DNA of 64,000 nt from Salinisphaera shabanensis E1L3A (GTDB lineage: Bacteria > Pseudomonadota > Gammaproteobacteria > Nevskiales > Salinisphaeraceae). Of the stretch, positions 36,600 through 46,211 are shown piece by piece (the first letter of the stretch is position 1; every line of letters starts with the position of its first letter). The stretch is from positions 62,001-126,000 of the forward strand of contig NZ_AFNV02000004.1 of NCBI RefSeq assembly GCF_000215955.2. Direction: 5' to 3'. The notes below the pieces were generated by a model. It searched no databases. It saw only the letters and a program-made list of their open reading frames with translations, and was not told where the DNA came from. Both the position numbers and the translations under genes were made by a program.

Positions 36600-36693
36600 T
36601 TCGGTCGGGCGCTGAACCGAGCATTCGCTCACGCTCCACGCGTGTGTTCGTCATGCTCTCCCACGCCGAAACTTTTCGGCCCGAGCCTCAAGC

Positions 36694-36725
36694 AAAAAAA
36701 ACCGGCGGCTCTTTCAAGCCACCGG
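36694..36725 (-). terminator. Rho-independent terminator of yceI
   Basis: On the minus strand, CCGGTGGCT and AGCCGCCGG pair through one G-U wobble around a 6-nt loop and run into eight T residues (the A-run at 36694-36701 on the plus strand). It lies 22 bp after the YceI stop. Confidence 0.9.
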
Positions 36726-36746
36726 CTTTGTACGAGCTGCGCTAAC

Positions 36747-37340
36747 TCAGCTCTTATCGTTCGGCCGATTGGCCTCGACCTCGATCTGAATATCGACTTC
36801 GTCAGCGACCATCGGTACGTACTTGTCCATACCGAACTCGCTGCGCTTGATCTCGGTTTCAGCCGAGAAGCCGCAGGTGTATTTCTTCTCGTCCATCGGA
36901 TTGGTCTTGCAGACGATGTCATCGACATCGAGCGTAACCGGCTTGGTCGTACCATGCATGGTCAGATCGCCTTCTACCGTGGCTTCATCGTCGCCATCGA
37001 ACGTCACGCGCGTCGACTTGAAACGCATCTCCGGATATTTGTCGACTTCGAAAAAGCCTTCCGTGTCACGCAGGTGTTCGTCGCGCTTGTCGTGACCGGT
37101 ATCCACCGTGGCCGGATCGAGCGTCACGTTCACGCTGCTGGTATCGCCCTCGCGATCCATCACGATTTCGCCGCCGGTTACGTCGATACGGCCGTGCATG
37201 GTGGATAGGCCCATATGGCCGATCTCGAAATTACCGTAGGTATGCGATGGATCGACCGTGTAGGTTTCAGCTGCGTTGGCACTCATGGCCGTCGCGGCGA
37301 GCATGCCAGTCGCGGCCAGACCGATAATGGTTTTATTCAT
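36747..37340 (-). CDS. YceI-family periplasmic lipid-binding protein
   Basis: This is a 197-residue secreted protein with a signal peptide cleaved after SANA and a lipocalin-like YceI barrel that binds polyisoprenoid-type amphiphiles. Family landmarks: YTVDPSHTYGNFEIGHMGLS, the repeated VDTGHDKRDEHLR and FFEVDKYPEMRFKS, and DLTMHGTTKPVTL. Two cysteines in CKTN and YTCGF could form a disulfide. I use the ATG at 37340; a GTG three codons earlier is also possible. It is convergent with uup and has its own terminator. Confidence 0.92.
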   Translation of the reverse strand: MNKTIIGLAATGMLAATAMSANAAETYTVDPSHTYGNFEIGHMGLSTMHGRIDVTGGEIVMDREGDTSSVNVTLDPATVDTGHDKRDEHLRDTEGFFEVDKYPEMRFKSTRVTFDGDDEATVEGDLTMHGTTKPVTLDVDDIVCKTNPMDEKKYTCGFSAETEIKRSEFGMDKYVPMVADEVDIQIEVEANRPNDKS

Positions 37341-37459
37341 ACGATTCACTTGCTTGCGGTTTTGGGTTTTGATGGCTGCATCCGAGTCTATCGGATTTTA
37401 AGTAGATGCTGATTTACCCGAGCCTAGCGCCTCTCCACATAAGCCAAACTGAACGACGA

Positions 37460-38305
37460 ATGCCCGAAGGCCCTGAAATACGACGCATGGTGGACGACAT
37501 CGAGGCCGCGATCGGCGGCCGTGATGCCGACACGGTATTTTTCGCCTTCGAACGCTACAAGGGTTTCGAGTCGGCGCTGGGCGGGCGCCGGGTCACCGCC
37601 GTCGAGGCACGCGGCAAGGCGGTACTGGTGTTTTTCGCCGCGCGCGGCGACGACGCGCCCTGGTGTGTCTATAGCCATAACCAGCTGTATGGCCAGTGGC
37701 GCATCGGCCGATCCAATGCCTTACCCACCACCAGGCGCCAGCTGCGATTCGCGGTAACCGCCGAACCGCGCGCCGCCCGGTTGTATAGCGCATCCGATAT
37801 CCGGCTCATACGCCCGGATGCACTCGATGAAGTGCCTTATCTCGCCAAGCTCGGCCCGGACTTGCTGAACGATGCGGACGTGGACGATGACCGATTGGCG
37901 CAACAGCTCAACGAGGCGCGTTTCGCCGGCCGAGCGCTGGGCGGCCTCTTGCTCGACCAGGGGTTCATCGCAGGCGTCGGCAATTACCTACGCTCCGAAA
38001 TCCTGTTCGTGGCCGGCCTGCACCCGGCACGCAAGCCGAAATCGTTGACCGGCGACGAACGCGCCCGATTGATCGCGGCGACGCGCTGCATGATCGAACG
38101 CGCCTACCGACTCAAAGGGATAACCAACGACCCACAGCGTGCGCAACACCTCAAAACCCAAGGCAAGCGCTTCGGCGCGCGCCGGCATATGGTCTTCGGC
38201 CGAGCCGGCCAAGGCTGCTACGACTGCGGAGCGGGCATCGAAAAATCCACCGTCGCCAGTCGTCGGCTATACCGCTGTCCGCATTGTCAGCCGGTGCCTA
38301 GTTGA
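37460..38305 (+). CDS. nei: Endonuclease VIII (Nei), Fpg/Nei-family DNA glycosylase
   Basis: Nei removes oxidised pyrimidines from DNA and cleaves the abasic site. The 281-residue enzyme begins MPEGPEIRR, in which Pro2 and Glu3 are the catalytic residues. The helix-two-turn-helix segment (LLDQGFIAGVGNYLRSEILF) and the C-terminal zinc finger (CYDC...CPHC) are complete. The start at 37460 is fixed by the need for a processed N-terminal proline; the frame's upstream extension to 37406 is ignored. It converges on the ExoD-family gene ten bases away. Confidence 0.93.
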   Translation: MPEGPEIRRMVDDIEAAIGGRDADTVFFAFERYKGFESALGGRRVTAVEARGKAVLVFFAARGDDAPWCVYSHNQLYGQWRIGRSNALPTTRRQLRFAVTAEPRAARLYSASDIRLIRPDALDEVPYLAKLGPDLLNDADVDDDRLAQQLNEARFAGRALGGLLLDQGFIAGVGNYLRSEILFVAGLHPARKPKSLTGDERARLIAATRCMIERAYRLKGITNDPQRAQHLKTQGKRFGARRHMVFGRAGQGCYDCGAGIEKSTVASRRLYRCPHCQPVPS

Positions 38306-38314
38306 TCCCCGCGC

Positions 38315-38929
38315 TTAGCTGATCAAGGTATAGAGGAAATAGCCGGCAAGACCCGCCGGCACGAGCCCCGCCAGCACCCAGAAGCCGTCGCGCCCGGTCA
38401 GCCCCAGCCCCATGAACGCGATGGCGAAGGCAGGTGCCGCCGCGGCAAAGGGAATGATCTCGAGCGGTACCATGCACAGCCCGAGCACGACACAGGCCAG
38501 ACCGATCAGACGTGTGCCCGCCCCCTGCACGAGCACGGTCAGACGCGGCCGGACAAGCCGGTCGATACGCCGGGTCCAGGGCGTGAGTCGGCGCGAGACT
38601 TGGCGATAGCGATGCCGCTCGATCGATAGCTGTCGCAGGCGCTTGGGCAACCAGGGATGCGCCTTGCCAAAAATCAGCTGCGTGGATACCAGCGCGATCG
38701 ATATGCCGCAGACACTGGGAATGCCCGGCACGGCCCCTGTAGGCAGCGCGGCGATCAACGCGAGAATGAGCACCAGCGGGCCATAGCCACGCTCGCCGAT
38801 AACCTGCAGCACTTCACCGATCGAGAGTCGATCGGCGGCGCTGTTGCTTTCGGCTTTGGCGTCGGCGCTGGAATCCAGCGATTCCAGCAGCCCGGTAAGG
38901 GTCGGCTGTTGGCCCATTGGGGCATTCAT
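38315..38929 (-). CDS. ExoD-family membrane protein
   Basis: This 204-residue inner-membrane protein belongs to the ExoD family, named after a Rhizobium protein linked to exopolysaccharide production and alkali tolerance. The hydrophilic N-terminus (about 45 residues) is followed by LSIGEVLQVIGERGYGPLVLI and about four to five membrane segments, with the charged loop HPWLPKRLRQLSI-type in the middle. The biochemical role is unknown. It is convergent with nei and divergent from the aldo/keto reductase gene. Confidence 0.85.
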   Translation of the reverse strand: MNAPMGQQPTLTGLLESLDSSADAKAESNSAADRLSIGEVLQVIGERGYGPLVLILALIAALPTGAVPGIPSVCGISIALVSTQLIFGKAHPWLPKRLRQLSIERHRYRQVSRRLTPWTRRIDRLVRPRLTVLVQGAGTRLIGLACVVLGLCMVPLEIIPFAAAAPAFAIAFMGLGLTGRDGFWVLAGLVPAGLAGYFLYTLIS

Positions 38930-39033
38930 TGCAGGGTGCGGATGCCCCTCAGATTAGCATGGGAGTCGCCGGTTACAGAGTGACGCGTCCTGCTTTATTG
39001 TATGAGGCATCGATTCTTCAAAGTACGGCATCA

Positions 39034-40017
39034 ATGCAATACAAACGTCTCGGCAGCACCGGTACGAAAGTCTCGCCGCTATGCCTCGGCACCATGACCT
39101 ATGGCACGCCCGAATGGCGCGAATGGGTGCTCGACGAACAGGCCAGTCGTCCGTTCATCAAACAGGCGCTGGACGCCGGCATCAATTTTTTCGATACCGC
39201 GGATATGTATTCACGCGGCGAGTCGGAACGCGTGGTCGGCAAGGCCCTGACCGACTACGCCCAACGCGACGATTTCGTACTCGCCACCAAGGTTTTCATG
39301 CCCATGGGCAACGGGCCGAACGACCGTGGGCTCTCACGCAAGCACATCATGAGCGCGATCGATGGCTCACTCGAACGGCTGGGCACCGATCACGTGGATC
39401 TCTATCAAATTCATCGCTGGGATTACGACACGCCCATCGAGGAGACGATGGAGGCACTGCATGACGTGGTGAAAGCCGGCAAGGCGCGCCATATCGGCGC
39501 CTCGTCGATGTACGCATGGCAATTCGCCAAGGCGCAGCAGGTGGCGGAACGTAATGGCTGGACGCCGTTCGTGACCATGCAACCCATGTACAACCTCGTC
39601 TATCGCGAAGAAGAACGCGAGATGCTGCCGCTATGTGCCGATCAGGGCGTGGGCGTGATTCCCTGGAGCCCGCTGGCGCGCGGCGTGCTGGCCGGCAAGA
39701 CAACGCAGGGCGAAGGCGGCGAGTCCACGCGCGCTCAGACCGACGAGAACACGCGCAAATGGCAGCTCGGCGGCGAAATCGACGCGCCGGTGATCGATGC
39801 GCTACGTGAAGTGGCCGAAGCCCGCGATGTGTCGATGGCCCAGATCGCGCTGGCCTGGGTAGCGTCCAATCCGATGGTCACAGCGCCGATCGTCGGCGCC
39901 AGCAAGTCGCATCATCTCGAGCAGGCGATCCAGGCGATCGATATCGAACTGTCGGCGGATGAAAAAGAAACACTGGAAGCGCCCTACGTTCCGCACCCGA
40001 TCGCCGGGCACAACTAA
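39034..40017 (+). CDS. Aldo/keto reductase
   Basis: This 327-residue NADPH-dependent oxidoreductase has the (beta/alpha)8 fold of the aldo/keto reductase superfamily (YajO/YeaE-like branch). The catalytic tetrad residues are visible in FFDTADMYSRGESE (Asp, Tyr), FVLATKVF (Lys) and YQIHRWD (His). The C-terminal cofactor-binding loop is PIVGASKSHHLEQA. The ATG at 39034 gives the standard N-terminus MQYKRLGSTGTKVS; the frame extends upstream to 38917 without homology. A strong terminator follows. Confidence 0.92.
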   Translation: MQYKRLGSTGTKVSPLCLGTMTYGTPEWREWVLDEQASRPFIKQALDAGINFFDTADMYSRGESERVVGKALTDYAQRDDFVLATKVFMPMGNGPNDRGLSRKHIMSAIDGSLERLGTDHVDLYQIHRWDYDTPIEETMEALHDVVKAGKARHIGASSMYAWQFAKAQQVAERNGWTPFVTMQPMYNLVYREEEREMLPLCADQGVGVIPWSPLARGVLAGKTTQGEGGESTRAQTDENTRKWQLGGEIDAPVIDALREVAEARDVSMAQIALAWVASNPMVTAPIVGASKSHHLEQAIQAIDIELSADEKETLEAPYVPHPIAGHN

Positions 40018-40040
40018 GCGACGGCGTACACCGCCATGCA

Positions 40041-40068
40041 AAGCCGGGCCGAACGCCCGGCTTTTTTT
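40041..40068 (+). terminator. Rho-independent terminator of the aldo/keto reductase gene
   Basis: AAGCCGGGC and GCCCGGCTT pair around CGAAC and continue into a run of T residues. It starts 24 bp after the stop codon. The opposite strand has only a short T-run, so it mainly ends plus-strand transcripts. Confidence 0.92.
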
Positions 40069-40069
40069 A

Positions 40070-41401
40070 TCAGCCCGCGACCGCGCGAATCCGGCGCAAT
40101 AGCTCGTGTGTCGGGTAGCCGTCTGCGGTCAGGCCATTGGCACGCTGGAAGGCCCGCAGTCCCGCACGGGTATTCGGCCCCATGATGCCGTCCGGCGTGC
40201 CGGTGCCATAGCCGAGTTCGTTGAGCAGGCGCTGCATATCCTTGATTTCGGTGCGTGAGAGGTTGGCCAGCGTCCGCGGCCAATCGCCATAAACGCCCGA
40301 TGCCCCTGCGAGCCGATCGGAAAGCAGGCCGACCGCCAGCGCATAGCTGGTGGCGTTGTTGTAGCGCAGAATGGTACGAAAATTCGGCCCCACCATGAAT
40401 GCCGGGCCATGCGCGCCGGCCGGGGCGATGATCGAAGCTGCGGGAAATGACGGCAAGCCGCGGCTATCCACCGCGCGAACGCCGGCACTCTGCCATTGCG
40501 ACGTGCTACGTCGCGTATCCAGTTCGGCCTGGGCGTAGTCGAAGTTCGGGGGCAAAACCACTTCGCGGCCCCAGGTCTGGCCGCGCTGCCAACCGTTTTT
40601 CTGCAGATAGTTGGCGGTCGAGCCCATGACATCGGCGATGCTCGCCCAGATGTCGCGGCGACCATCACCGTCTTCATCGACCGCATAGGCCAGGAAACTG
40701 GTGGGGATGAACTGGGTGTGGCCCATCGCGCCCGCCCAGGAGCCACGCATGCGATCGCGGTCGATATCGCCATTTTCGAGAATCTTGAGCGCAGCATAGA
40801 GCTGCTCTTCGGCAAACCCCGTGCGTCGGCCGTCGTATCCGAGCGTCGACAAGGCATCGATGGTTTCGTAATTGCCGAAGTTGCTGCCGTAGTTGCTTTC
40901 TACCCCCCAGATCGCGCCGATGATCGTGCCAGGCACGCCGTAACGATTCTCGGCCTCGCGCGCCTCCTCGGCATAGGTGCCCAGCTGCTCGCGGCCCTGG
41001 CGGACGCGCGTATCGGACACGGCGCTGTCGAGATAATCCCAAATAGCGCGAGAAAACTCCGGCTGGCGGCGGTCCAGCTCGACAATACGCGGCACGAATT
41101 CGGCCCCGTCGAACGCCTCGTCGAGCGTGCGACTGGATACGCCGCGCGCGGCGGCACGCTGACGAAAATCCGCGATCCAGCGTTCGAAGCCTGCCGTGTC
41201 GCGTACCGGCTCCGCCGACGCGGTCGCAACAGCCGGGGGCGCCGACATGCGCATATCGGCGGCCACATCGGCGGACCCGCTTAGTGCGGTATCCGACGAT
41301 TGTGCCGTTTCCACGGACTGCGATGCACAGGCGGCAAGTGTGAGCACGCCCAGTGGCAGCAGAAGGTCACGCAACTTGCTCGACACGAACCGTATCCGCA
41401 T
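40070..41401 (-). CDS. Lytic murein transglycosylase (MltB/SltB family) with peptidoglycan-binding domain
   Basis: This is an outer-membrane or periplasmic lipoprotein (443 residues) that cleaves peptidoglycan glycan strands with 1,6-anhydro ring formation. The lipobox is TLAAC. After a Ser/Ala-rich linker, the catalytic domain has GAIWGVESNYGSNFG, where the glutamate is the catalytic acid, and GAMGHTQFIPTSF. A C-terminal peptidoglycan-binding domain (MQRLLNELGYGTGTPDGIMG) completes it. The ATG at 41401 has an AAAGGG site 9 bases upstream and is preferred over a TTG three codons earlier. Confidence 0.92.
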   Translation of the reverse strand: MRIRFVSSKLRDLLLPLGVLTLAACASQSVETAQSSDTALSGSADVAADMRMSAPPAVATASAEPVRDTAGFERWIADFRQRAAARGVSSRTLDEAFDGAEFVPRIVELDRRQPEFSRAIWDYLDSAVSDTRVRQGREQLGTYAEEAREAENRYGVPGTIIGAIWGVESNYGSNFGNYETIDALSTLGYDGRRTGFAEEQLYAALKILENGDIDRDRMRGSWAGAMGHTQFIPTSFLAYAVDEDGDGRRDIWASIADVMGSTANYLQKNGWQRGQTWGREVVLPPNFDYAQAELDTRRSTSQWQSAGVRAVDSRGLPSFPAASIIAPAGAHGPAFMVGPNFRTILRYNNATSYALAVGLLSDRLAGASGVYGDWPRTLANLSRTEIKDMQRLLNELGYGTGTPDGIMGPNTRAGLRAFQRANGLTADGYPTHELLRRIRAVAG

Positions 41402-41428
41402 AAAAACCAACCCTTTGGAAAGAGAGCC

Positions 41429-42622
41429 CTAGACTACCTCGCCTGCCGCCTTCGCGGACGCCCAGGCCCATTGAAAATTGTGCCCGCCGAGATGGCCGGT
41501 CACATCGACCACCTCACCGATGAAGTACAGGCCGTCCACGTTCTTTACGGCCAATGTGGCCGAGGACAGCACATTCGTATCGACACCGCCGAGTGTAACC
41601 TCCGCCGTGCGATAGCCTTCCGTAGCGTCGGGGGTGAACGGCCATGCGGAAAGTTCTCCGACAAGCGCTGAAGTCTTGGCTTCGTCCAACTGCTTGAGCC
41701 GCGCGTTGCCCGGCGTACAGCGCTCGGCCAGCCAGTTCGCCAGTCGACGCGGAAAACGTTTTGCGAGCGCGCTTGCCAGGCGAGCGTTCGGGCGCGCTGC
41801 GCGCTCCCCGTCGAGCCAACCGCCGACCGGCTCGCCTGCAAACCAGTCGATTGCCACCGTATCGCCCGGCTGCCAGTACGAAGACACCTGCAACATGGCC
41901 GGCCCACTCAAGCCGCGATGGGTGAACAGCAACCCGGCCTCGAACATGCCGTCGTTGCAGGCGGCTTCCACGGTGGTCCCGATCCCCGAGAGCTCGGCGA
42001 ATGCCGAGCGCGCCGAGCCGTCGACGGTGAACGGGACAAGCCCTGCACGAGTCGCATGAACCGGCAGACCGAAATCGCGGGCTATGCGATAGCCGATATC
42101 ACTCGCCCCCATCTTAGGGATCGACAAGCCGCCGGTCGCCACGACCACGCTCTCGGCATGCAGCGTGACTGCAGACGTGGTGACTTCGAAGCCGCCCTGC
42201 GCAGGACGGGTCACGCGCTCGATCGGCTCATTTACGCGAATCTCCACACCCGCCGACGCGCATTCATCGAGCAGCATGGCTACGATCTGCTTGGACGACT
42301 CGTCGCAGAAAAGCTGACCGCGTTCTTTTTCGTGGTAGGCAATGCCGTGCGCTTCGACCAGTGCAATGAAATCCGCTGGCGTATAGCGCGCCAGCGCCGA
42401 CTTGCAGAAATGCGGGTTCGCGGAAAGGAAATTCTCCGGGCCGCTGTACAGATTGGTGAAATTGCAGCGCCCGCCGCCGGACATGAGAATCTTTTTACCG
42501 CAGCGCTTGCTGCCCTCGATCACGACCACTCGTCGGCCGCGCGCGCCAGCCACCGCTGCGCACATCAGCCCGGCTGCGCCGCCGCCGAGCACGATCACGT
42601 CTGTCGATCGATTGACGTTCAT
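41429..42622 (-). CDS. HI0933/YhiN-family FAD-dependent oxidoreductase
   Basis: This 397-residue flavoprotein belongs to the HI0933-like (BaiN/YhiN) family. The N-terminal FAD site has VIVLGGGAAGLMCA and the family motif KILMSGGGRCNFTN. The C-terminus has the second dinucleotide segment GLYFIGEVVDVTGHLGGHNFQWAWASA. Related enzymes reduce a double bond in bile-acid intermediates, but the substrate in free-living bacteria is unknown. The ATG at 42622 fits the usual N-terminus; the frame extends to 42664 without support. Confidence 0.9.
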   Translation of the reverse strand: MNVNRSTDVIVLGGGAAGLMCAAVAGARGRRVVVIEGSKRCGKKILMSGGGRCNFTNLYSGPENFLSANPHFCKSALARYTPADFIALVEAHGIAYHEKERGQLFCDESSKQIVAMLLDECASAGVEIRVNEPIERVTRPAQGGFEVTTSAVTLHAESVVVATGGLSIPKMGASDIGYRIARDFGLPVHATRAGLVPFTVDGSARSAFAELSGIGTTVEAACNDGMFEAGLLFTHRGLSGPAMLQVSSYWQPGDTVAIDWFAGEPVGGWLDGERAARPNARLASALAKRFPRRLANWLAERCTPGNARLKQLDEAKTSALVGELSAWPFTPDATEGYRTAEVTLGGVDTNVLSSATLAVKNVDGLYFIGEVVDVTGHLGGHNFQWAWASAKAAGEVV

Positions 42623-42972
42623 CCTACCGCCATGGTCTCTAGAAACAGCGCCCCGAACTGACACGAAACGCGTATGAATCCGGGCTTTTCAGCAGGTGAT
42701 TGTCGCACGAGCGCGGGCGCCGTCGGGAGGCTGATCGAACGCGTACGCTGCGCCCTGCTTTCGATGAAACTTGGTTTCGGCCCGCGTAAAAGATATATTT
42801 TCCGAACTGCCCGTGGCGTTGTGGTCATCGATGTCGGATATTGATCGCAGTCCATGACGGCATGCACCGCTGGACCCCATGCGCCAACGGCACGACAAAA
42901 AGACGGCTTAGCCGCAGCACGCGTGGTGCGAGAACGTAAGACTTACAACAATACGTAGGAGGCTTAAACGCC
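42623..42972. other. 350-bp intergenic region upstream of the TRAP-like operon
   Basis: This gap separates a minus-strand flavoprotein gene from the plus-strand transporter genes. A sigma-70-like promoter (TTGGTT at 42771-42776, 17 bp, TATATT at 42794-42799) points to the transporter operon, leaving a leader of about 165 bases. A TAGGAGG ribosome-binding site sits ahead of the ATG at 42973. I see no RNA gene or convincing ORF in it. Confidence 0.5.
42771..42799 (+). promoter_or_regulatory. Sigma-70-type promoter of the TRAP-like operon
   Basis: TTGGTT and TATATT with an optimal 17-bp spacer, in the local AT-rich part of the intergenic region. The match at -10 is five of six; at -35 three of six. 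Confidence 0.45.
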
Positions 42973-43992
42973 ATGCTGAAGAGACTCTCGCTGCCCCTCG
43001 TGGCAGGCCTCGTCGTTGGTTTGAGTGGCTGCGGCCTCATCTACAAGCCCACCGGGCACGTGCTCGCGCATTATTCGCAGGACGAAGTCGTACCGTATGT
43101 GATCGGCAGCGGTGATCTGGACCTGGCCGCTTGCGGTACCGGCATGGGGCAGCATCAGTTTCTTTCCTCCTTCAGCCGTGTCATCGGTCGGCCCTCCAAC
43201 GTGTTGCTGAATACCAGCCTGCTCGCCGGCCTGTGCGCTGAAGCCGAGGCCCAGGAAGCACAGCTGCGCTTCGCACGAGCGCTGCGCGAAGGCAATACCG
43301 AAGAAGCACGCGATGCGCGTATCGAATCCCAACGCCTGTTCCGGCGTACTGCGCTGCGCCGCTATGCGGTTTATCGCGATACGGTGGATGCCTTCGGCGA
43401 ACTGGGCAACGGCGAATGTCCTTCGCTGGGCAACGACACCGAAGAATTCGAGTACATGGCAGGCACGTTGACCTCGATTCAGGCACTGCTGAGCGATATT
43501 CAAGCCTCGAGCAGCGTAGGCGTACCGCAGGATGTCGCCGCGCGGGCCGGGCGTGCAACGACATGCATGGACAACGAAAAATGGTGGGGCGTGCCGAATG
43601 CCCTGCAAGCCGTCGTGTGGCTCAGCGTTCCCGGCACCATGCCGGAAGGCAAGGACCCTTGGGCGCAGCTCAAGGAAGCCGCCGACTATGGTGAAACCAA
43701 GGGCATGCCGATGGCCGCCATGCTGTATGCGGTGGCCGGCTATGGGCAGTCCGACGACGCCCGCGAGAAAGAAGGAATTCGCCAGGTTGCCAAGATCTAC
43801 AATGCCGGCGACGGGCCGGAAGATTATCTGATTCTCAGCGAAGTGGCCTACGCACAAGCGCTTTATCTGTCCGATCGCATCTGGACACGCGAAACCGGTC
43901 AGCGCACACCGTTTCTCGCGCTCGGCGATTTCCCCGGCGAAGATAGCAGCGACTCGGATTCGGACTTCGACGCGGACAGCTTTCTTAACTGA
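42973..43992 (+). CDS. Lipoprotein, possible TatT-like component of a TRAP transporter
   Basis: The 339-residue product has a short signal peptide and lipobox LSGC (cysteine at about 20). The mature protein is predicted helical with repeated alanine-rich amphipathic helices (AEAEAQEAQLRFARALREG, RRTALRRYAVYRDTVDAFG) and ends in an acidic Ser/Asp tail. Four or more cysteines in the mature part could form disulfides. This helical layout recalls TatT, the TPR-like lipoprotein found with some TRAP transporters; the assignment rests on pattern and on the adjacent permease, whose ATG overlaps the last base here. An AGGAGG site precedes the start. Confidence 0.6.
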   Translation: MLKRLSLPLVAGLVVGLSGCGLIYKPTGHVLAHYSQDEVVPYVIGSGDLDLAACGTGMGQHQFLSSFSRVIGRPSNVLLNTSLLAGLCAEAEAQEAQLRFARALREGNTEEARDARIESQRLFRRTALRRYAVYRDTVDAFGELGNGECPSLGNDTEEFEYMAGTLTSIQALLSDIQASSSVGVPQDVAARAGRATTCMDNEKWWGVPNALQAVVWLSVPGTMPEGKDPWAQLKEAADYGETKGMPMAAMLYAVAGYGQSDDAREKEGIRQVAKIYNAGDGPEDYLILSEVAYAQALYLSDRIWTRETGQRTPFLALGDFPGEDSSDSDSDFDADSFLN

Positions 43993-46130
43993 TGACTAAT
44001 CAAAATCATGGTGGCGGATCGGCCCCGGTCGATCCGCATAGCGACGATCTGTCCACGACATACAGTGCAGGCCGTAACTGGCTGATTACATTGCCCATCG
44101 CGGCATTGCTGCTGTTGGCGATCCTGTTCGGCACGAGTGCGTTCATTCACGGCCAGCTGCTCAGCCTTGGCGGCGATATCTGGCAGAACTACAACATGTT
44201 ACGCGTCGACATGGCCGAGCCGGCCTGCGACCCGGACATGGATATCGACGCCCGCGTAGCCCAGAGCCAGTCCAGCGCTTCAGCCGCACCCGATGAGGAC
44301 AGCCTCTTCGACGCCGGACCGTCGGACCCGAAAGCGCTGCGCCGTTCGCTGGAGGCTCAACGCGGGCAGTGCCGTGAGAGCTACGAACGTTACGAATACA
44401 ACCAGCAGACGACCTCGACGTCGACGCTGCGTGCCTACCGTTCCCTCGAACTGGGCATGGGTCGTATCAACCAGATGGGCCAGGGCGTCCAGGCTTATAT
44501 TCTGGTACTGCTGATCATGCTGGGCGGGTTCATAGCGCTCGCGCTCAATGAACAGATCGCACTGCGCATGCCCAAGTCGCGACTGGACTACCGCGTCAGC
44601 GCTGGCGCCCAGGTGGCCGCCAATCTTGCAATGGCCGTGAGTGGCTTCGTCTGGCTGCGACTGGATTCGGGCGGTGACTTCGGCCTAAACCTCACCTGGC
44701 TCGTCGGCTTTCTGGCGCTCGCCGCCGTCGCCGCCTATCGCTTTTTCAAGGTGCCCGCAACCGCCACGCCCGGCGGCTCGATTCTGCGTGCACAGCTTGC
44801 TATACCGCTATATTGCTGGCTCGCGCTGGTGAGCCTGCTTTATTTTTTCATCAGCGAAGGCTATATCGCTGGGCCGGCCATCCAGCTCACCAAAATGATC
44901 CGTTTCGCGGATCTTTATACGGGCATCGGCCTGTACGTGTGGGTCGGCATGATGCTCAAACACACGCGCATCGCCGAGTTGCTGTTCGGCGTGTTCCGCT
45001 CCTGGGAGATGCGCCCCGAGTTCATCGTGATCATCGTGGTGATCGCCTCGGCCTGGCCCACGGCTTATACCGGCGCATCGGGCATCTTCGTGCTCGCGAT
45101 CGGCGCGGTGATCTATCAGGAGCTGCGTATTGCCGGCACCTATCGACAACTGGCCGTCGCCTCGACTGCGATGTCGGGCAGCATGGGCGTGGTGCTCAAC
45201 CCCTGTCTGATGGTGGTGATCATCGCCGCCCTCAACCGTCAGGTCACGACTGACCAGTTGTATGGCTGGGGCTTATACGTGTTCGCACTTACCGCACTGC
45301 TGTTCACGGCTTTCGTATACATGACGCGCAAGAGTCGCCCCCATCTGGCAACGCCCGACGATGCCCTGCCGGCCACACGCCGCGCCCTCGGGCCTATCAT
45401 TCCGTATGTGGTAATTGGCGTCGTCGTGGTGCTCATCTACGCGAAACTGCTCGGGCAGAGCTTCAACGAGTTCTCGGCGCCGGTCATTCTGCCGCTGATG
45501 ATGATCGCCCTGCTCGGCTACGACCGCTGGCGTGCCCGTCGTCTCTACGACAAGGCGATCTATGCTGCCGACCGCGGTCAGGCCAAGGCGCCCGATCACG
45601 AACCGGCCGGTTTCTGGAATGCGCTGCGTGCCTCAACCGCCGACACCTCGATGCTGCTTGGCGCACTGCTGATGCTGATGGTGCTTTCCATCGTATTCGG
45701 CGGCGTGATGGAGCGCTCCGGCATCATGGAGCTGTTCCCCGAAAACCTCGGCAGTGTCTGGTATGCCACCAGTATTCTGGTGGTGATGCTGGTGATCATC
45801 GGCATGATCATGGAGCCATACGGCGCCATCATTCTGGTCAGCGCCACGCTGGCGCCGTTGGCCTACGACAACGGCATCAATCCGGTGCATTTCTGGATGA
45901 TCGTGCTCGTGGCGTTCGAGCTGGGTTACCTGAGCCCGCCGGTCGCGCTCAACCAATTGTTGACACGTCAGGTGATCGGCGACGCCGAAATTCAGGCAGC
46001 GAAGGCCGAGGTCGCCAACGATCCGAGTTTCTGGCGACGCCACGAAGCAATGCTGCTGCCGATCACGGTGATGGGCTCCTCGCTACTGCTGGTGGCCTTC
46101 ATCCCGCTGATTTTCATGAAGCTGTTCTAG
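43992..46130 (+). CDS. TRAP-type transporter permease, large subunit with fused N-terminal region
   Basis: This 712-residue inner-membrane protein belongs to the DctM/ion-transporter superfamily of TRAP large permeases. An N-terminal helix (about 30-53) is followed by a periplasmic segment of about 110 residues with two cysteines, then helices at about 163-190, 205-222 and 230-250, then the M-type core (for example SAWPTAYTGASGIFVLAIG and MIMEPYGAIILVSATLAP, YLSPPVALNQLL). The first four helices may be a fused DctQ-like small subunit with an inserted periplasmic domain, since no separate small-subunit gene is present. The next gene encodes its likely binding protein. Confidence 0.82.
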   Translation: MTNQNHGGGSAPVDPHSDDLSTTYSAGRNWLITLPIAALLLLAILFGTSAFIHGQLLSLGGDIWQNYNMLRVDMAEPACDPDMDIDARVAQSQSSASAAPDEDSLFDAGPSDPKALRRSLEAQRGQCRESYERYEYNQQTTSTSTLRAYRSLELGMGRINQMGQGVQAYILVLLIMLGGFIALALNEQIALRMPKSRLDYRVSAGAQVAANLAMAVSGFVWLRLDSGGDFGLNLTWLVGFLALAAVAAYRFFKVPATATPGGSILRAQLAIPLYCWLALVSLLYFFISEGYIAGPAIQLTKMIRFADLYTGIGLYVWVGMMLKHTRIAELLFGVFRSWEMRPEFIVIIVVIASAWPTAYTGASGIFVLAIGAVIYQELRIAGTYRQLAVASTAMSGSMGVVLNPCLMVVIIAALNRQVTTDQLYGWGLYVFALTALLFTAFVYMTRKSRPHLATPDDALPATRRALGPIIPYVVIGVVVVLIYAKLLGQSFNEFSAPVILPLMMIALLGYDRWRARRLYDKAIYAADRGQAKAPDHEPAGFWNALRASTADTSMLLGALLMLMVLSIVFGGVMERSGIMELFPENLGSVWYATSILVVMLVIIGMIMEPYGAIILVSATLAPLAYDNGINPVHFWMIVLVAFELGYLSPPVALNQLLTRQVIGDAEIQAAKAEVANDPSFWRRHEAMLLPITVMGSSLLLVAFIPLIFMKLF

Positions 46131-46211
46131 CGTGTGCGCTGTGGCACCGCTCGTTCCTGCAACGAACGTCTTTGAGCCCGTACTAGAAGACAACTCCGGA
46201 GGATATGATCC

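Noticed and set aside
40041-40068. Terminator of the lytic transglycosylase gene on the minus strand
   Set aside because: That gene's stop lies just past the hairpin, but the minus strand has only three T residues after the stem; the strong T-run is on the plus strand.
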